Origin: Bdellovibrionales bacterium RIFOXYD12_FULL_39_22
GTDB taxonomy: Bacteria; Bdellovibrionota; Bacteriovoracia; Bacteriovoracales; Bacteriovoracaceae
Direction of reading: 5' to 3'
Length of the DNA: 64,000 bases
NCBI GenBank assembly: GCA_001770205.1
Contig: MEQL01000048.1
Location: 26,505-90,504, forward strand
Below, in pieces: positions 36,995 to 46,993 of this stretch. A program made the position numbers and the translations under genes. Below the pieces are notes generated by a model. That model worked only from the letters and a program-made list of their open reading frames with translations. It was not told the origin of the DNA and ran no database searches. Each line of letters begins with the position of its first letter. Position 1 is the stretch's first letter.

Positions 36995-38842
36995 ATGAAC
37001 TTAATAGCAAAGTTAAAAAACTCCAACACCCTCTACTTTTTCTGCTCTGCCCTTTTTTTATTTGTGCTGTATCTCTTGACGGCACCTCACAATGTGCAGG
37101 TTTTGGATACCGGCGAATTAGTGCTAAATTCATATCGCTCCCGAGTAATCCATCCTCCCGGCTACCCGCTATATAATCGACTCTTTTTTCTGGCCACGCA
37201 CCTAATCCCTTTTGGCACAATTTTTTTTCGGGCGGCCATCTTCAACTCTATCTTGGCCAGCGGAGTGTTGCTCTTTTTTTTCCAGCTTGCCAAGCGAGAA
37301 AGTTATCTCTTGGCCACTATACTTTCTCTACCTTTTATCTCTTCTTTCCTTGTTTGGAAGTATTCCATTTTGCCAGATGTCTTTATGCTCCACTCTTTTT
37401 TTGTTGCCGGAATAAGTTATTTTTACCTAGCACCAAAAGAGTTAAGCAAAAACGAAATTCGCTGGCTTTTTGTCCTTTTTGCCCTATCTTCCACCAATCA
37501 TTTAACCACTATTTTTCTTTTTCCACTGCTCTTTCACGCTTGTTGGAAACGCATAAGCATAAAGGAATTTTTATACTACTCCGCACTATCAATTATTGCG
37601 GTCATCTCTATTTATCTAACCATTCTACTAATGGATGTTGGCCACCTTACTTCGTGGGGAGATATTCGCTCTTTAGGTGATTTATTAAATCATTTTTTAC
37701 GTAGCGACTATGGCACCTTTCAACTACATGCAGGGGCACGCGAGTCCTATTTCTTTCTCATAATCGGAGAATTTACCAAACGTTTTTTTAAAGATTACTT
37801 AATTTTCCTGGCGCTTATTTTAACCACCATCACTCATCGTCCGGCCATCTTAAAAAGATGGTTATTCTATCTTGCCATAATTTTTTCATACATAATTATA
37901 TTTTTCTACTTTTCCAATATCTATCCGGCCAATGTGGGAGCTGAAGTACTTGAGAGATTTTATCTTCTTCCCTCCATTATGCTAGTTTTTTTGGCCCTAT
38001 CCTCACTAGTACATCAAACCTTCAAATATAAAAAGCGATTAGCATTTTGGCTTATTGCTGCCTCAGTTATCGTTTCAATTAAAAATTTATATCTTTACTA
38101 TCCCGAACTTAATCTCTCTAAAAATACCATCATCGAAGATTGGGCCATCAATCGTTTAAATTCCGTTCCAACATCCTTACAAGCACCCACCAGCAAAAAA
38201 ACTATTCTGCTTGAAGAGGCCGACACTGGATACGCTTCTCTTATGTATGTTCAGGGGGTTTTAGATATACGCCCAGATGTACTTTTGATGAATAAATTCT
38301 TAATGTACTACTACTGGCACTCAACAAAATGGTTAAAACTCTTGCCTGATTTTAAATTTGAGGCCAAGCAAATTAACATCACTCGCTATATGGACATGGG
38401 AACCGATTTGGTTGGGCGCAACCTTGATAAATATATTTTTAATACCGAAAAACCTTTTGCCGGTGAGGAGAAATTTAAGGCAATCTATCTGGCACTTGGC
38501 CGCCAACTAGAACCAGGAGTCGGATTAGTTTTTGACAACTCCTCTTTTTCACGCATAAAAAAAAGAACCCCGGCCCCCGAGCGCTCTAAATTTTTTAATC
38601 AGTACTCTTCCTACTATGCTAGATATGCCACCTTCTTTTCTGCATTGGGCAGTGCTTATATGCAGCAACAAGATTTAATCAATGCTTATAAATTTTTCGA
38701 AGTGGCCTCTCAAGAAGTTCCCTTTTCGGTTTTGGCCAAACGAAATCTATGCATGATCAAAGAAAAAATGAAACAAGCAGACACTCAACAGTGTCTTGAC
38801 GAATTAACGCTCCTGCAATGGCAATCATTTCCTGACTACTGA
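36995..38842 (+). CDS. DUF2723-family membrane protein
   Basis: A 615-residue polytopic protein. Residues 35-60 hold LDTGELVLNSYRSRVIHPPGYPLY, recognisable (in shorter pieces) as the DUF2723 signature: acidic Asp/Glu followed by HPPGYPL. About ten helices follow to roughly residue 360, then a soluble C-terminal domain with weak TPR-like helices (AYMQQQDLINAYKFFEVAS). The family is thought to be GT-C glycosyltransferases. It pairs with the TMTC-like gene directly upstream. Substrate unknown. Confidence 0.85.
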   Translation: MNLIAKLKNSNTLYFFCSALFLFVLYLLTAPHNVQVLDTGELVLNSYRSRVIHPPGYPLYNRLFFLATHLIPFGTIFFRAAIFNSILASGVLLFFFQLAKRESYLLATILSLPFISSFLVWKYSILPDVFMLHSFFVAGISYFYLAPKELSKNEIRWLFVLFALSSTNHLTTIFLFPLLFHACWKRISIKEFLYYSALSIIAVISIYLTILLMDVGHLTSWGDIRSLGDLLNHFLRSDYGTFQLHAGARESYFFLIIGEFTKRFFKDYLIFLALILTTITHRPAILKRWLFYLAIIFSYIIIFFYFSNIYPANVGAEVLERFYLLPSIMLVFLALSSLVHQTFKYKKRLAFWLIAASVIVSIKNLYLYYPELNLSKNTIIEDWAINRLNSVPTSLQAPTSKKTILLEEADTGYASLMYVQGVLDIRPDVLLMNKFLMYYYWHSTKWLKLLPDFKFEAKQINITRYMDMGTDLVGRNLDKYIFNTEKPFAGEEKFKAIYLALGRQLEPGVGLVFDNSSFSRIKKRTPAPERSKFFNQYSSYYARYATFFSALGSAYMQQQDLINAYKFFEVASQEVPFSVLAKRNLCMIKEKMKQADTQQCLDELTLLQWQSFPDY

Positions 38843-39037
38843 TCAAACAACTGTCTAAAAATTAAACGGCCTATTTTATGAATAAAAGCTCAACATAATG
38901 ATTTTCAAAAAGGCGGCAAATGGCATCTTAATTGCTAACTTGATAGATATAGGGCAATGGCCTCACTACTGGTGTATGAAAAATAAACACCCAAAAAGAG
39001 GCCATAACATATCAACCACCACCAGAGGAAGATGCCA

Positions 39038-40309
39038 ATGCTAAAGAGATGGAGAAGTAGTTTGACACGTTTTGGTTCCACACAGGGCAAGCTCAGTAAT
39101 TCTCGCGCAAAATTTCAAGTTGCCGCTTTTTTTATCTCACTCAATGTCCTGTCCATCTTTAATACGAATGCTATTGCTGAAAGTGTCGAATTTTTAAACA
39201 AAATAAACCAAACGGCCAATAACAACACACTATCTCCACTTGCCACCACAAATCCTTCCTTAAATAGTGACTTATATGGAAACGGCACACTCCTTTCTGA
39301 ATTCACCAGTTGGGGAATATCTCCATACAACGATACTGCCTCCATTCACCTTCCACTGGCATGGAAAAATTTTCAGAAGATAAAAAGTGTAGTGGTAGCA
39401 GTTATAGATACTGGTATTGACCCACAACACCCATTTTTGAAAAATAACATTTATGTTAAAAGCGGAAACGTTGGCCCAGAAAACTTCGGGGTTGATTTTT
39501 CTAAATTTAGAACTAACGATAAAAAACCCGAGGACTCTCATGGCCACGGTACCCACGTATCTGGCATTATTAGAAGCATTTTTCCAGAAGTACAAATTCT
39601 GGCCTTGAAATATTATAGCACTCACCCTAAGGCCACTGGCCAAGATAATCTAGACTCTACGATAGAGGCGCTTCGCTATGCAGTAGATAGTAACGTTGAT
39701 GTCATTAACTATTCTGGAGGCGGCGCAGAACCATCTATCGAGGAATTAAAAATCCTAACCGAAGCGCAGAGAAAAGGAATTATCGTAGTGGCCGCCGCTG
39801 GAAATGAAGAGTCCAATATCGACAATAAGAAAAATGCCTACTTCCCGGCCAGCTACCGCTTAACCAATATCATAACCGTAACGGCCAACGATCAAGACCT
39901 CTCAATTATTCCCTCTTCCAATTATGGGGCAAATACCGTAGATATCTCCGCTCCCGGTTACAGAATCCGCTCCTCTTTTCCCAACGCTCGCGCGGTCTAT
40001 CTGACGGGAACAAGTCAGGCCACGGCCTTTGTTTCAGGAGTAGTGGCCTTGCTGAAATCACAATTCCCTAACATTTCTGTGGCCCAAGTCAAAGAAGTGC
40101 TAATGGCCTCTGCTCATAAGGTAGACTCTATGAAGGCCAAGTGCTTGGCCGGAGGAACCTTGGATGCTGGTGCTGCTTTGGCATTGGCCAAAGCAAAATT
40201 TTCCGATAATGCAGAGGGCAGTAGAACCGTAGCAGAAGAAAACAAAAAGAAAATGCTAAACAGTCGCGGTAAACGGCCAGGAAAAATTATCTATCGTCGG
40301 TCCAAATAG
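39038..40309 (+). CDS. Secreted S8 (subtilisin-like) serine protease
   Basis: A subtilase of about 423 residues with a complete catalytic triad: Asp in AVIDTGID (about 122), His in HGHGTHVSG (about 167) and Ser in GTSQATAFVSG (about 324). The N-terminus is basic, then hydrophobic, ending NAIAES, a signal peptide with cleavage near residue 50, so it is exported. The prodomain is short (about 55 residues). I prefer ATG 39038 (AGAGGA eight bases upstream) over ATG 39032, which is only two bases from it. In a predatory lineage it could digest prey proteins, but that is inference. Confidence 0.92.
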   Translation: MLKRWRSSLTRFGSTQGKLSNSRAKFQVAAFFISLNVLSIFNTNAIAESVEFLNKINQTANNNTLSPLATTNPSLNSDLYGNGTLLSEFTSWGISPYNDTASIHLPLAWKNFQKIKSVVVAVIDTGIDPQHPFLKNNIYVKSGNVGPENFGVDFSKFRTNDKKPEDSHGHGTHVSGIIRSIFPEVQILALKYYSTHPKATGQDNLDSTIEALRYAVDSNVDVINYSGGGAEPSIEELKILTEAQRKGIIVVAAAGNEESNIDNKKNAYFPASYRLTNIITVTANDQDLSIIPSSNYGANTVDISAPGYRIRSSFPNARAVYLTGTSQATAFVSGVVALLKSQFPNISVAQVKEVLMASAHKVDSMKAKCLAGGTLDAGAALALAKAKFSDNAEGSRTVAEENKKKMLNSRGKRPGKIIYRRSK

Positions 40310-40383
40310 GTAACTCTCAACTTTATCTTTTCACCCAAATAGAGGATAATCTATAATGCAGTTATACAGACGGAATCTGCATT

Positions 40384-42018
40384 ATGAAACAGAGCAAATA
40401 TTTTTTTCTATTATCACTAATTGCTGGCCTTTTGTATGCCAGCGCATTTCCTATAATCTTCTCCCCCTCATTTCCCCCTGGAGCTTTAATTGGAATTTTT
40501 ATATTTTTAAAAAACTTATCAACATTCTCCACCTGTAAACATCCTCCCGATCATCACCCCTTGCGCCATGATCTAATGCATCTATTGGCCTTCTCGCTTG
40601 GCCACTGTATCTTTGGCTTTTATTGGCTGGCCCATACCATGGAAGTTTTTGGTTCCCTATCTCCCATTGTCAGTCATCTACTCGGATTACTTTTTTCCCT
40701 AATAATACTTCCACAGTACCTGGTTTTTATTCTTGCCATGCATCTAATTACCAAAGTGATCGATCGCCGTGAAAGTTCTTTTTTCCCTCTCCTTATTGCT
40801 TTTTTTCTAACCATTCTAGAATACTATACCCCTCAACAATTTCCCGCTCACCTCGGACACCCTTGGCTGCACCTACATCCCTATCTTCCTTTTGCTCCGA
40901 TTGGCGGAGCTCCTTTTTATTCCTTTATAAGTTTTTGGTTGGTTATTTCTCTCATTACCTATATTAATGAAAGAAAAATTGATCCTCTGCTTGCTATAAT
41001 TTTTCCAATTTTTTTAATAACCAGTTTGTTATTTCCTCTAACAATGCTTAATATAAAAAATATCCCTATTAAGGAAAACAATATCCGCTTCGTGCAGGCC
41101 AACATTGGAAATTTTCTAAAAATTCAATCGGAAAATGGAGAAAATGACTTGGCCGGACGTACCGTTGACTCAATCTACAGCGAGCTTAGCTTAACAAATC
41201 TAGCAGGGGAAAAACCAGATCTTATAATCTGGCCAGAAACAGCATTCCCCAAAATACAATCAACTAGATTACAAAAAGAGTCTCCGTACTATATTCCCAA
41301 AATATTTGATCACATAATCTATACCACCGGAGCGGAGATGTTTGTCGGCGGTTACGATCGGACTGATGAAAGTAATTCCAGTTCTTTTGAAACTCAATAT
41401 AACACTGCTTTCTTTTTTGGCCTTGATCACAACGGTACAACAATACTTAAAGACTACTACCACAAAAGAAAATTAATTCCCTTTGGCGAAACGCTCCCCT
41501 TTGGCCCATTTAATAAATACCTCAGCGATATTGTTACCAATATTTCCTACTTTGCCGCAGGAGAGCGCTATCCCAGCTTTTCTTTAAAAAATGAGGCGCA
41601 TTTTATTTCTGCCATCTGCTATGAAATTCTCTTCTCCTCATATATTCGAGACTATCTTAACTCCCTTAAACAAGGCCAACATCCACACTTTATTATAAAT
41701 CTAACCAACGACTCCTGGTATGGCAAAACGAGTGAACCCTACCAACACCTATTTTTAAGTAAGTGGCGGGCCATGGAATTCCAAATGCCTCTTTTGCGCA
41801 TGACCAATACTGGAGTAACGTCTATTACTTATCCGGATGGATCAGAAAGTGAGCGAATTGAAATTTATAAACGCGATATTTTAGATATAAAGTTAAAAAG
41901 TGCCACCAATGGCCCAACTCCATTTCAAAAATATGGATTGTTAAATTTGCTGGCCCTATTTGGAGTACTAATACTACTACGCTTTTTCTTGGGCCTTTTT
42001 AATAAATCCCTCTTTTAA
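40384..42018 (+). CDS. lnt: Apolipoprotein N-acyltransferase
   Basis: Lnt adds the third acyl chain to lipoproteins at the periplasmic face of the inner membrane. The 544 residues show six to seven N-terminal helices, then a nitrilase-type domain with Glu in WPETAFP, Lys in HKRKLIPFGE and the nucleophile Cys in ICYEILF (about 410), followed by LTNDSWYG. A C-terminal helix ends the protein. Its last 20 bases overlap the convergent kdsD, in a 16-base tandem repeat. The lipoprotein gene at 43080 shows there are substrates nearby. Confidence 0.93.
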   Translation: MKQSKYFFLLSLIAGLLYASAFPIIFSPSFPPGALIGIFIFLKNLSTFSTCKHPPDHHPLRHDLMHLLAFSLGHCIFGFYWLAHTMEVFGSLSPIVSHLLGLLFSLIILPQYLVFILAMHLITKVIDRRESSFFPLLIAFFLTILEYYTPQQFPAHLGHPWLHLHPYLPFAPIGGAPFYSFISFWLVISLITYINERKIDPLLAIIFPIFLITSLLFPLTMLNIKNIPIKENNIRFVQANIGNFLKIQSENGENDLAGRTVDSIYSELSLTNLAGEKPDLIIWPETAFPKIQSTRLQKESPYYIPKIFDHIIYTTGAEMFVGGYDRTDESNSSSFETQYNTAFFFGLDHNGTTILKDYYHKRKLIPFGETLPFGPFNKYLSDIVTNISYFAAGERYPSFSLKNEAHFISAICYEILFSSYIRDYLNSLKQGQHPHFIINLTNDSWYGKTSEPYQHLFLSKWRAMEFQMPLLRMTNTGVTSITYPDGSESERIEIYKRDILDIKLKSATNGPTPFQKYGLLNLLALFGVLILLRFFLGLFNKSLF

Positions 42019-42040
42019 TAAATCCCTCTTTTAATAAATC
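41998..42040. repeat. 16-base tandem repeat at convergent gene ends
   Basis: The unit TTTAATAAATCCCTCT occurs 2.7 times in tandem. It encodes the last residues of both Lnt (NKSLF) and KdsD (EGFIKRGIY) on opposite strands, and both stop codons lie in it. Copy number change would alter both C-termini, and since 16 is not a multiple of three it would shift frames. Confidence 0.85.
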
Positions 42041-42994
42041 GTGCAACTTGATGATGCCTAAAAATTTATGATTCTCATCAACGACAGGTAAGATGTTTAT
42101 TGAACGTCCACGATTTTCCATCATCTCAAGAGCATCAATGGCCAACGCCTCGGGAGAAATCGTTATTGGATTTTTATTCATTAACTCTTCAACAGGGGAT
42201 TTCAGGCCAAAATTATCTTTGGTAAAGGTTCTTCTAATATCACCTTCAACCATAATACCCAGGACAACATTTCCTTCATCAAGAATAACACATCCTCCAA
42301 TGGGATATTTCGTCATGGCCAAAATAACATCTTGCAAAGTACTGCCTCGTTTTAGTTGCGGACATTGCGATGGAGCAACCATGAGATCAAAGACGCGAAG
42401 CCTAAGTGATTTTCCCAAAAGTCCCCCGGGGTGATTTTTAGCAAATCCCTCTACTGAAAGCTTAACAAAACTCTCGTAGGCCACCGCCAATGCATCTCCC
42501 ATGGCCATTGCTAAAGTTGTGCTGGTAGTAGGGGCCTGATTATTAATACAGGCCTCACTTTTTACTGAGCAGTCAAAAACTAGGCCAGCAAGTTTTGCTA
42601 TCGGTGAATCGCAATTTCCAACCATTGCTATCTTCATATTTTTTTCTATTGGCAGATATGGAATCATTTTTAAAATCTCTTCCGTCGTACCGGAGTTGCT
42701 TATAAATACGATAGCATCGGCCGTAGTGACTCGCCCTAAATCCCCATGAAGGGCATCTGTGGGATGTAAAAAAAAGGAAGGAAGGCCTAAAGAGGAAAAA
42801 GTAGAAGATATCTTGCTTGCCACTACCCCAGATTTTCCTACACCTGAAAAAATCAAATTCCCACCAAACTGTTTTAACATCTCTACTATTTTAGTAAACT
42901 GCCTAAGTTGAGGGGCCGATAATTTTTCCGAGGCGGCCAGTAGCGCCTGAGCTTCTTGATTTAATACCGCCTGTGCTATTTTTAAATAATCCAC
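41999..42994 (-). CDS. kdsD: Arabinose-5-phosphate isomerase (KdsD/KpsF family)
   Basis: It converts ribulose 5-phosphate to arabinose 5-phosphate, the precursor of Kdo in lipopolysaccharide. A SIS domain comes first (GVGKSGVVASK, FISNSGTTEEI and the HPTDALHGDLG loop), then two CBS domains (about residues 205-330). I start at GTG 42994 with GGGAG six bases upstream, giving 331 residues, the usual length. An ATG at 43057 would add 21 residues not expected in the family. The gene fits the strong lipid A/LPS content of the window. Confidence 0.93.
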   Translation of the reverse strand: MDYLKIAQAVLNQEAQALLAASEKLSAPQLRQFTKIVEMLKQFGGNLIFSGVGKSGVVASKISSTFSSLGLPSFFLHPTDALHGDLGRVTTADAIVFISNSGTTEEILKMIPYLPIEKNMKIAMVGNCDSPIAKLAGLVFDCSVKSEACINNQAPTTSTTLAMAMGDALAVAYESFVKLSVEGFAKNHPGGLLGKSLRLRVFDLMVAPSQCPQLKRGSTLQDVILAMTKYPIGGCVILDEGNVVLGIMVEGDIRRTFTKDNFGLKSPVEELMNKNPITISPEALAIDALEMMENRGRSINILPVVDENHKFLGIIKLHDLLKEGFIKRGIY

Positions 42995-43079
42995 TAAACA
43001 CTCCCAAGATTTTGTAGAATTTTTCCTATAGATATATAAAAATGGTCTACAGGTCAATTTTTATAAGTTAAAATTAATT

Positions 43080-43610
43080 ATGGCAAAATCTACCTTTTTT
43101 GGTGTCCTGATATTCTTCGCTCTCGTAATGCAAACCTCCTGCTCTTCATATCAGCAATTTAAGTATATAACTGAAGAGTTTGAAATACCATCGCAAGTCT
43201 TTAATGTTCCCTATGTAAAAGGCTGGCAAGCAGCATTAGAGGTTATGAAGGCGTATGAGCTAGAATCTCCCGATCAAGAAGCGGGAATTATTAAAACTAG
43301 ATGGACCGATAACACTTTAGAATTAAACTTTGTAGACTCCTTTGGAGGAAGAGATGCGGTAAAATCCGCTCAATTTAAAATAATTGTTAATGTGGCCAAA
43401 GGATATAAGGGAACAGGAGAAGTATCCAAAATTACCATATTTAAAAAACAACTAGTCGAGCAAGACTTCTTACAAGGCCACAAAGAGATTCCCAGCGATG
43501 GAATTTTTGAACAAACACTACTCTATCGCATTCAACGAGTAATCACTATCGACCAAAAAATACAAGAAATTGAAAAACAAAAAAGTCTTGAAGCTGAAAG
43601 TTCTTTTTAA
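43080..43610 (+). CDS. Lipoprotein of unknown function
   Basis: A 176-residue protein with a signal peptide ending MQTSC, so Cys21 should be lipidated. The rest is soluble: a segment around VKGWQAALEVMKAYEL followed by a beta-rich part. The pattern somewhat recalls BamC/NlpB-type outer-membrane lipoproteins, but I cannot assign it. It is divergent from kdsD, and the two share the 85-base gap. Confidence 0.75.
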   Translation: MAKSTFFGVLIFFALVMQTSCSSYQQFKYITEEFEIPSQVFNVPYVKGWQAALEVMKAYELESPDQEAGIIKTRWTDNTLELNFVDSFGGRDAVKSAQFKIIVNVAKGYKGTGEVSKITIFKKQLVEQDFLQGHKEIPSDGIFEQTLLYRIQRVITIDQKIQEIEKQKSLEAESSF

Positions 43611-43632
43611 AAGTAGAACTAGATTAAAAAGA

Positions 43633-44421
43633 TCAGATAACCGTATTGCTTATCCCAAAGTTTTTCCAAAAAATGCGCTTGGCCTCCACATTTCCTGCTG
43701 GTGATTTTTTTCCAGTTATTTTTTCTAAAGAATAGTCAATCTCTTGAAAAATATCACTATATTTTTTATTGGCCGACATTTTAAGCAATGCCTCCTGGGC
43801 CTTGGTAAATTTAAGATCTCCAACAACTTTTATGGCCTCTTTAATTAAATTTGTTCGTTTAGAGGTTTTAGAATCTTTGCTGGCGTAGTAATTTTTCTTA
43901 TCATACAACATTGCCCAAACATTAGCGGAATAATTGGCCAAATTTAGATGGCGAATATTTTCTAGTGCCTGCAAGCGGACAATAAAAGAGTTGTCTTTTA
44001 ATAACGCCGCATAGCGATCTCCATATTTTTCTTGGTTTAATGCTAACAATGTCTTCAAGCTGGCCATTCGCATAATCCAGCTCGGATGCTCGGTAAATTT
44101 AGCAATAAATGGAGCAGACTTCTCCCCCATAATTTTCCCTAAAAGGAAAGTGGCAATCCATCTATTCTTATCCGCAAACTTTCCACTTTTCATCACTTCA
44201 ATCAAAACAGGAACGGCCTTTCCTCCAAGCTCCAAACTTTGTTTTTTTATCTCTAGCAATTGTGTTTTGGATGGATTGTTATTTTCATAAAGCCTCAAAA
44301 GAGTTTTTTCTGCACTTGCCCGCTCTAATTGAGACTTATTTTTTTTAGAATCTATGCTCCCATACGAATCCATCGACATGGACAACAACAACAAAGTAAC
44401 AAATAAATGGCCAAGTTTCAT
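43633..44421 (-). CDS. Exported HEAT-repeat protein
   Basis: A 262-residue protein with a signal peptide (MKLGHLFVTLLLLSMSMDSYG, cut near residue 21) and four to five alpha-helical HEAT-like repeats, for example FIVRLQALENIRHLN and SWIMRMASLKTLLALN. It is probably a periplasmic scaffold. It follows the coiled-coil membrane protein by 26 bases and may share its transcript. Function not recognised. Confidence 0.78.
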   Translation of the reverse strand: MKLGHLFVTLLLLSMSMDSYGSIDSKKNKSQLERASAEKTLLRLYENNNPSKTQLLEIKKQSLELGGKAVPVLIEVMKSGKFADKNRWIATFLLGKIMGEKSAPFIAKFTEHPSWIMRMASLKTLLALNQEKYGDRYAALLKDNSFIVRLQALENIRHLNLANYSANVWAMLYDKKNYYASKDSKTSKRTNLIKEAIKVVGDLKFTKAQEALLKMSANKKYSDIFQEIDYSLEKITGKKSPAGNVEAKRIFWKNFGISNTVI

Positions 44422-44447
44422 AAAGTCCCTTTTTTAAGTGCAAGACA

Positions 44448-45389
44448 CTAGCCCAGCATTTTTTCAAACTCACTAAGAAGTTCCTCGGCAGACTTTTGTT
44501 CTCCATCACCGGCCGGAATTTGCGCTATTGGATCGGCCGCAACTTCTGCGGGCGCAGCTTCAGCTGGAGCAGCAGCGCCTCCCCCAATTGCTGCCGCCAT
44601 TTGGGCCTCAAAATCTTCCTCGGGCGGCGATGCTACCTCCACTTCAGCTGCTTTGGCCGGAGGTGGTGGCGAGGCCACAGGAGCGGCGGCCACAGCACTG
44701 CCTCCCCCCTCATAGGCGGCCAGCGATTTCTTTAGCTGCTCATTTTCTTGCTGTAATCTTTTTAGATTCGCCAAATCCTCTTCGATAATTTCATACTCTT
44801 GCAATTTTTCCAGCAATTCTTCTTTTTCTTTGCTTACTTTAGCGAAGTTGGCCGCCAACTGCGGATCACCACCACCAGTTGCCGGCCTACTTTCTGCTGC
44901 TTTTAGCTTTGCTTGCAAGGCCACCAGTTCAGATTTTAAAATTTGAATTTCTTCATCTTTTTCTGCGCTAACATCTGAGCCTGATTCATACTTGGCAATT
45001 TTGGCCTCTAAATCTTTAATCACCATCTCTTTTTCTGCTACTCGTGCATGCAAAGCAGAAATCTCTGCATTTTTCTGATTCATCTGCGCCACCGAAACTT
45101 GCCCGGACGGCAAATCTTTTACCGGAACAACTGAAGGAATCCCCTCGCCAACATCCAATCCTCCGCCTCTAAAAAGCGATGATTTTAAAGCAGTAGAATT
45201 TTGAATAATTGAATCAAGATAATTTTTAACAATGCTGGCCGGAATTTGATGACTGAGCTGATGAAACTTTCGACGATTATGAATCCAGTAAAGCACTAAA
45301 ACACACGTAACAAAAACCCACAGGAGAACGAAAGTCGTAATTGTTTCGTCAGTAAACTTCGTAAGCACTAAGTTTATAATATCTCTCAC
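44448..45389 (-). CDS. Membrane-anchored coiled-coil protein with Pro/Ala-rich tail
   Basis: A protein of about 313 residues with one N-terminal helix (about 18-38), a long coiled coil (about residues 103-225, repeated Glu/Lys/Leu heptads) and a low-complexity C-terminus rich in Ala, Pro and Glu, ending EELLSEFEKMLG. AGGAGG supports the GTG at 45389 (five-base spacing) better than TTG 45392. The shape suggests a structural or scaffold role at the inner membrane. I recognise no family. Confidence 0.75.
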   Translation of the reverse strand: MRDIINLVLTKFTDETITTFVLLWVFVTCVLVLYWIHNRRKFHQLSHQIPASIVKNYLDSIIQNSTALKSSLFRGGGLDVGEGIPSVVPVKDLPSGQVSVAQMNQKNAEISALHARVAEKEMVIKDLEAKIAKYESGSDVSAEKDEEIQILKSELVALQAKLKAAESRPATGGGDPQLAANFAKVSKEKEELLEKLQEYEIIEEDLANLKRLQQENEQLKKSLAAYEGGGSAVAAAPVASPPPPAKAAEVEVASPPEEDFEAQMAAAIGGGAAAPAEAAPAEVAADPIAQIPAGDGEQKSAEELLSEFEKMLG

Positions 45390-45604
45390 CAATTCCTCCT
45401 GAATTTATGTCGAGCGCCAAATCACCGTCAGTCATTAATGGCATTACTAAAATTATACGGGGATAGTAAAATTATTGTCAACCGAACAAAAAATTCAACA
45501 TTACTAAAGTTGTCGGATAATACCTTTCCATTTTCTCCGCTGCTGGGGAAAATTACACCTGTTTGCCTCTAAGCGATTATCGTGCTAAAAATTATCCATT
45601 ATTT

Positions 45605-46933
45605 ATGTTTGACTCCGAATTCACCATTGATACTAATTCCAAGGCAACGCTGGTTTCCATGACTTGTCCTAAAATGGAAAACTATGCTACCCCAGAGCTT
45701 ACCAAAAAATCACTGGATGAGATGGTTGAGCTTTTGCGTACATTGGGCGTTGCTACCACCGAAACTTTTGTCCAAAATAAAAAAACCGTTGATCCGGCCA
45801 CCATCATTGGAGTGGGGAAATTAGAAGAAATTGCGATATCCGCTAAAGAGCACGGCTCTGAGCTTTTAGTTTTAGATTTTGAGCTTACCGCCGGCCAGAT
45901 AAAAAACATCCGTGAAGTCACCAAAATGGCAGTAGTAGATCGCTGCCATGTGATATTAGAAATTTTTGCTAAACACGCACGCACCAAAGAAGCAAAAATT
46001 CAAATCGAAATTGCACGATTAGAATATATTCTTCCTCGTCTAACTGGTTTTTGGTCCCACCTCTCTAGGCAAAAGGGCGGTATCGGCGTTATGAGTGGCG
46101 AGGGCGAAAAGCAAATAGAGCTAGATCGACGAATCATTAAAGATCGCATTAAATTTTTCAAGCAAGAGCTAGAGGATGTGATTGTCTCTCGCGAACAACA
46201 ACGCAAAAAACGACAAAACAAGGCAATCACCGCGGCCCTAATTGGTTACACCAATACAGGAAAATCCTCCATCATGAATAGACTCTGTCACGTCAATATT
46301 CTGGAGGAAGATAAACTTTTTGCTACGCTGGATGCCACCTACCGAACACTAAACCCCGACACCAAACCGCCCATGATTTTAATCGATACAGTCGGTTTTA
46401 TCTCCAACCTACCCAATACCCTAATTGATGGCTTTAAAACAACTCTTGAATCGGCCATTGAGGCAGATCTTTTATTGATTGTCTGTGATATCTCCAGTCC
46501 GAATTATCAAGATCAACTTGAAGTCACTAAGCGAGTAATGAAAGAATTAGGCGTCGATAAAAAAGATCAACTTATTATCTTCAATAAAAAGGATAAACTT
46601 GATAATTGGCAAACGTCCAAGATCATTTCGCGGGTTTATCCTAATAGCTTTGTGGTTAGTTCATATGACGAAGAAGATATGAATAAGCTACAAGAGCATA
46701 TCATCAACTTTTTTTTAAGCAAGCAAAGTCACTATGATATTTTTATCCCCTACGAACTAGGAAATCTTCACTCCGTTGTTATCACCAATACAAATATTAT
46801 CAATCGCGAAAATCATGAAAAGGGAATTTTTTATCGCCTCTCTGCGCCGGACTTTATTTTTAACAATCTAGGTCTCTCCAATTACATCTTGGCCCCCAAC
46901 GATCCAATTCGCCAAGAAAAGAAAGTAGATTAG
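45605..46933 (+). CDS. hflX: Ribosome-associated GTPase HflX
   Basis: HflX splits stalled or stressed ribosomes. It has the N-terminal HflX domain, with GVGKLEEI and FELTAGQ, then the Gly-rich linker (RQKGGIGVMSGEGEKQIE), then a G domain with G1 GYTNTGKSS (about 213), G3 DTVGFISNLP and G4 NKKDKL. A C-terminal domain of about 60 residues follows. The start is uncertain: ATG 45605 is used here, and TTG 45563 would add 14 residues. Neither has a clear ribosome binding site. Confidence 0.92.
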   Translation: MFDSEFTIDTNSKATLVSMTCPKMENYATPELTKKSLDEMVELLRTLGVATTETFVQNKKTVDPATIIGVGKLEEIAISAKEHGSELLVLDFELTAGQIKNIREVTKMAVVDRCHVILEIFAKHARTKEAKIQIEIARLEYILPRLTGFWSHLSRQKGGIGVMSGEGEKQIELDRRIIKDRIKFFKQELEDVIVSREQQRKKRQNKAITAALIGYTNTGKSSIMNRLCHVNILEEDKLFATLDATYRTLNPDTKPPMILIDTVGFISNLPNTLIDGFKTTLESAIEADLLLIVCDISSPNYQDQLEVTKRVMKELGVDKKDQLIIFNKKDKLDNWQTSKIISRVYPNSFVVSSYDEEDMNKLQEHIINFFLSKQSHYDIFIPYELGNLHSVVITNTNIINRENHEKGIFYRLSAPDFIFNNLGLSNYILAPNDPIRQEKKVD

Positions 46934-46993
46934 ATTAATCTAGCGAAAATATTTTTTTCAATCCCGGAAACCAGGAAAAACCTTCTACTGAAT

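Noticed and set aside
38898..39044. 48-codon frame upstream of the subtilase
   Set aside because: No ribosome binding site, unlikely composition, and it runs into the subtilase start in another frame.
44496..44788. Plus-strand frames rich in Pro/Arg/Gln
   Set aside because: Shadows of the Ala/Pro/Glu-rich tail of the coiled-coil protein on the minus strand.
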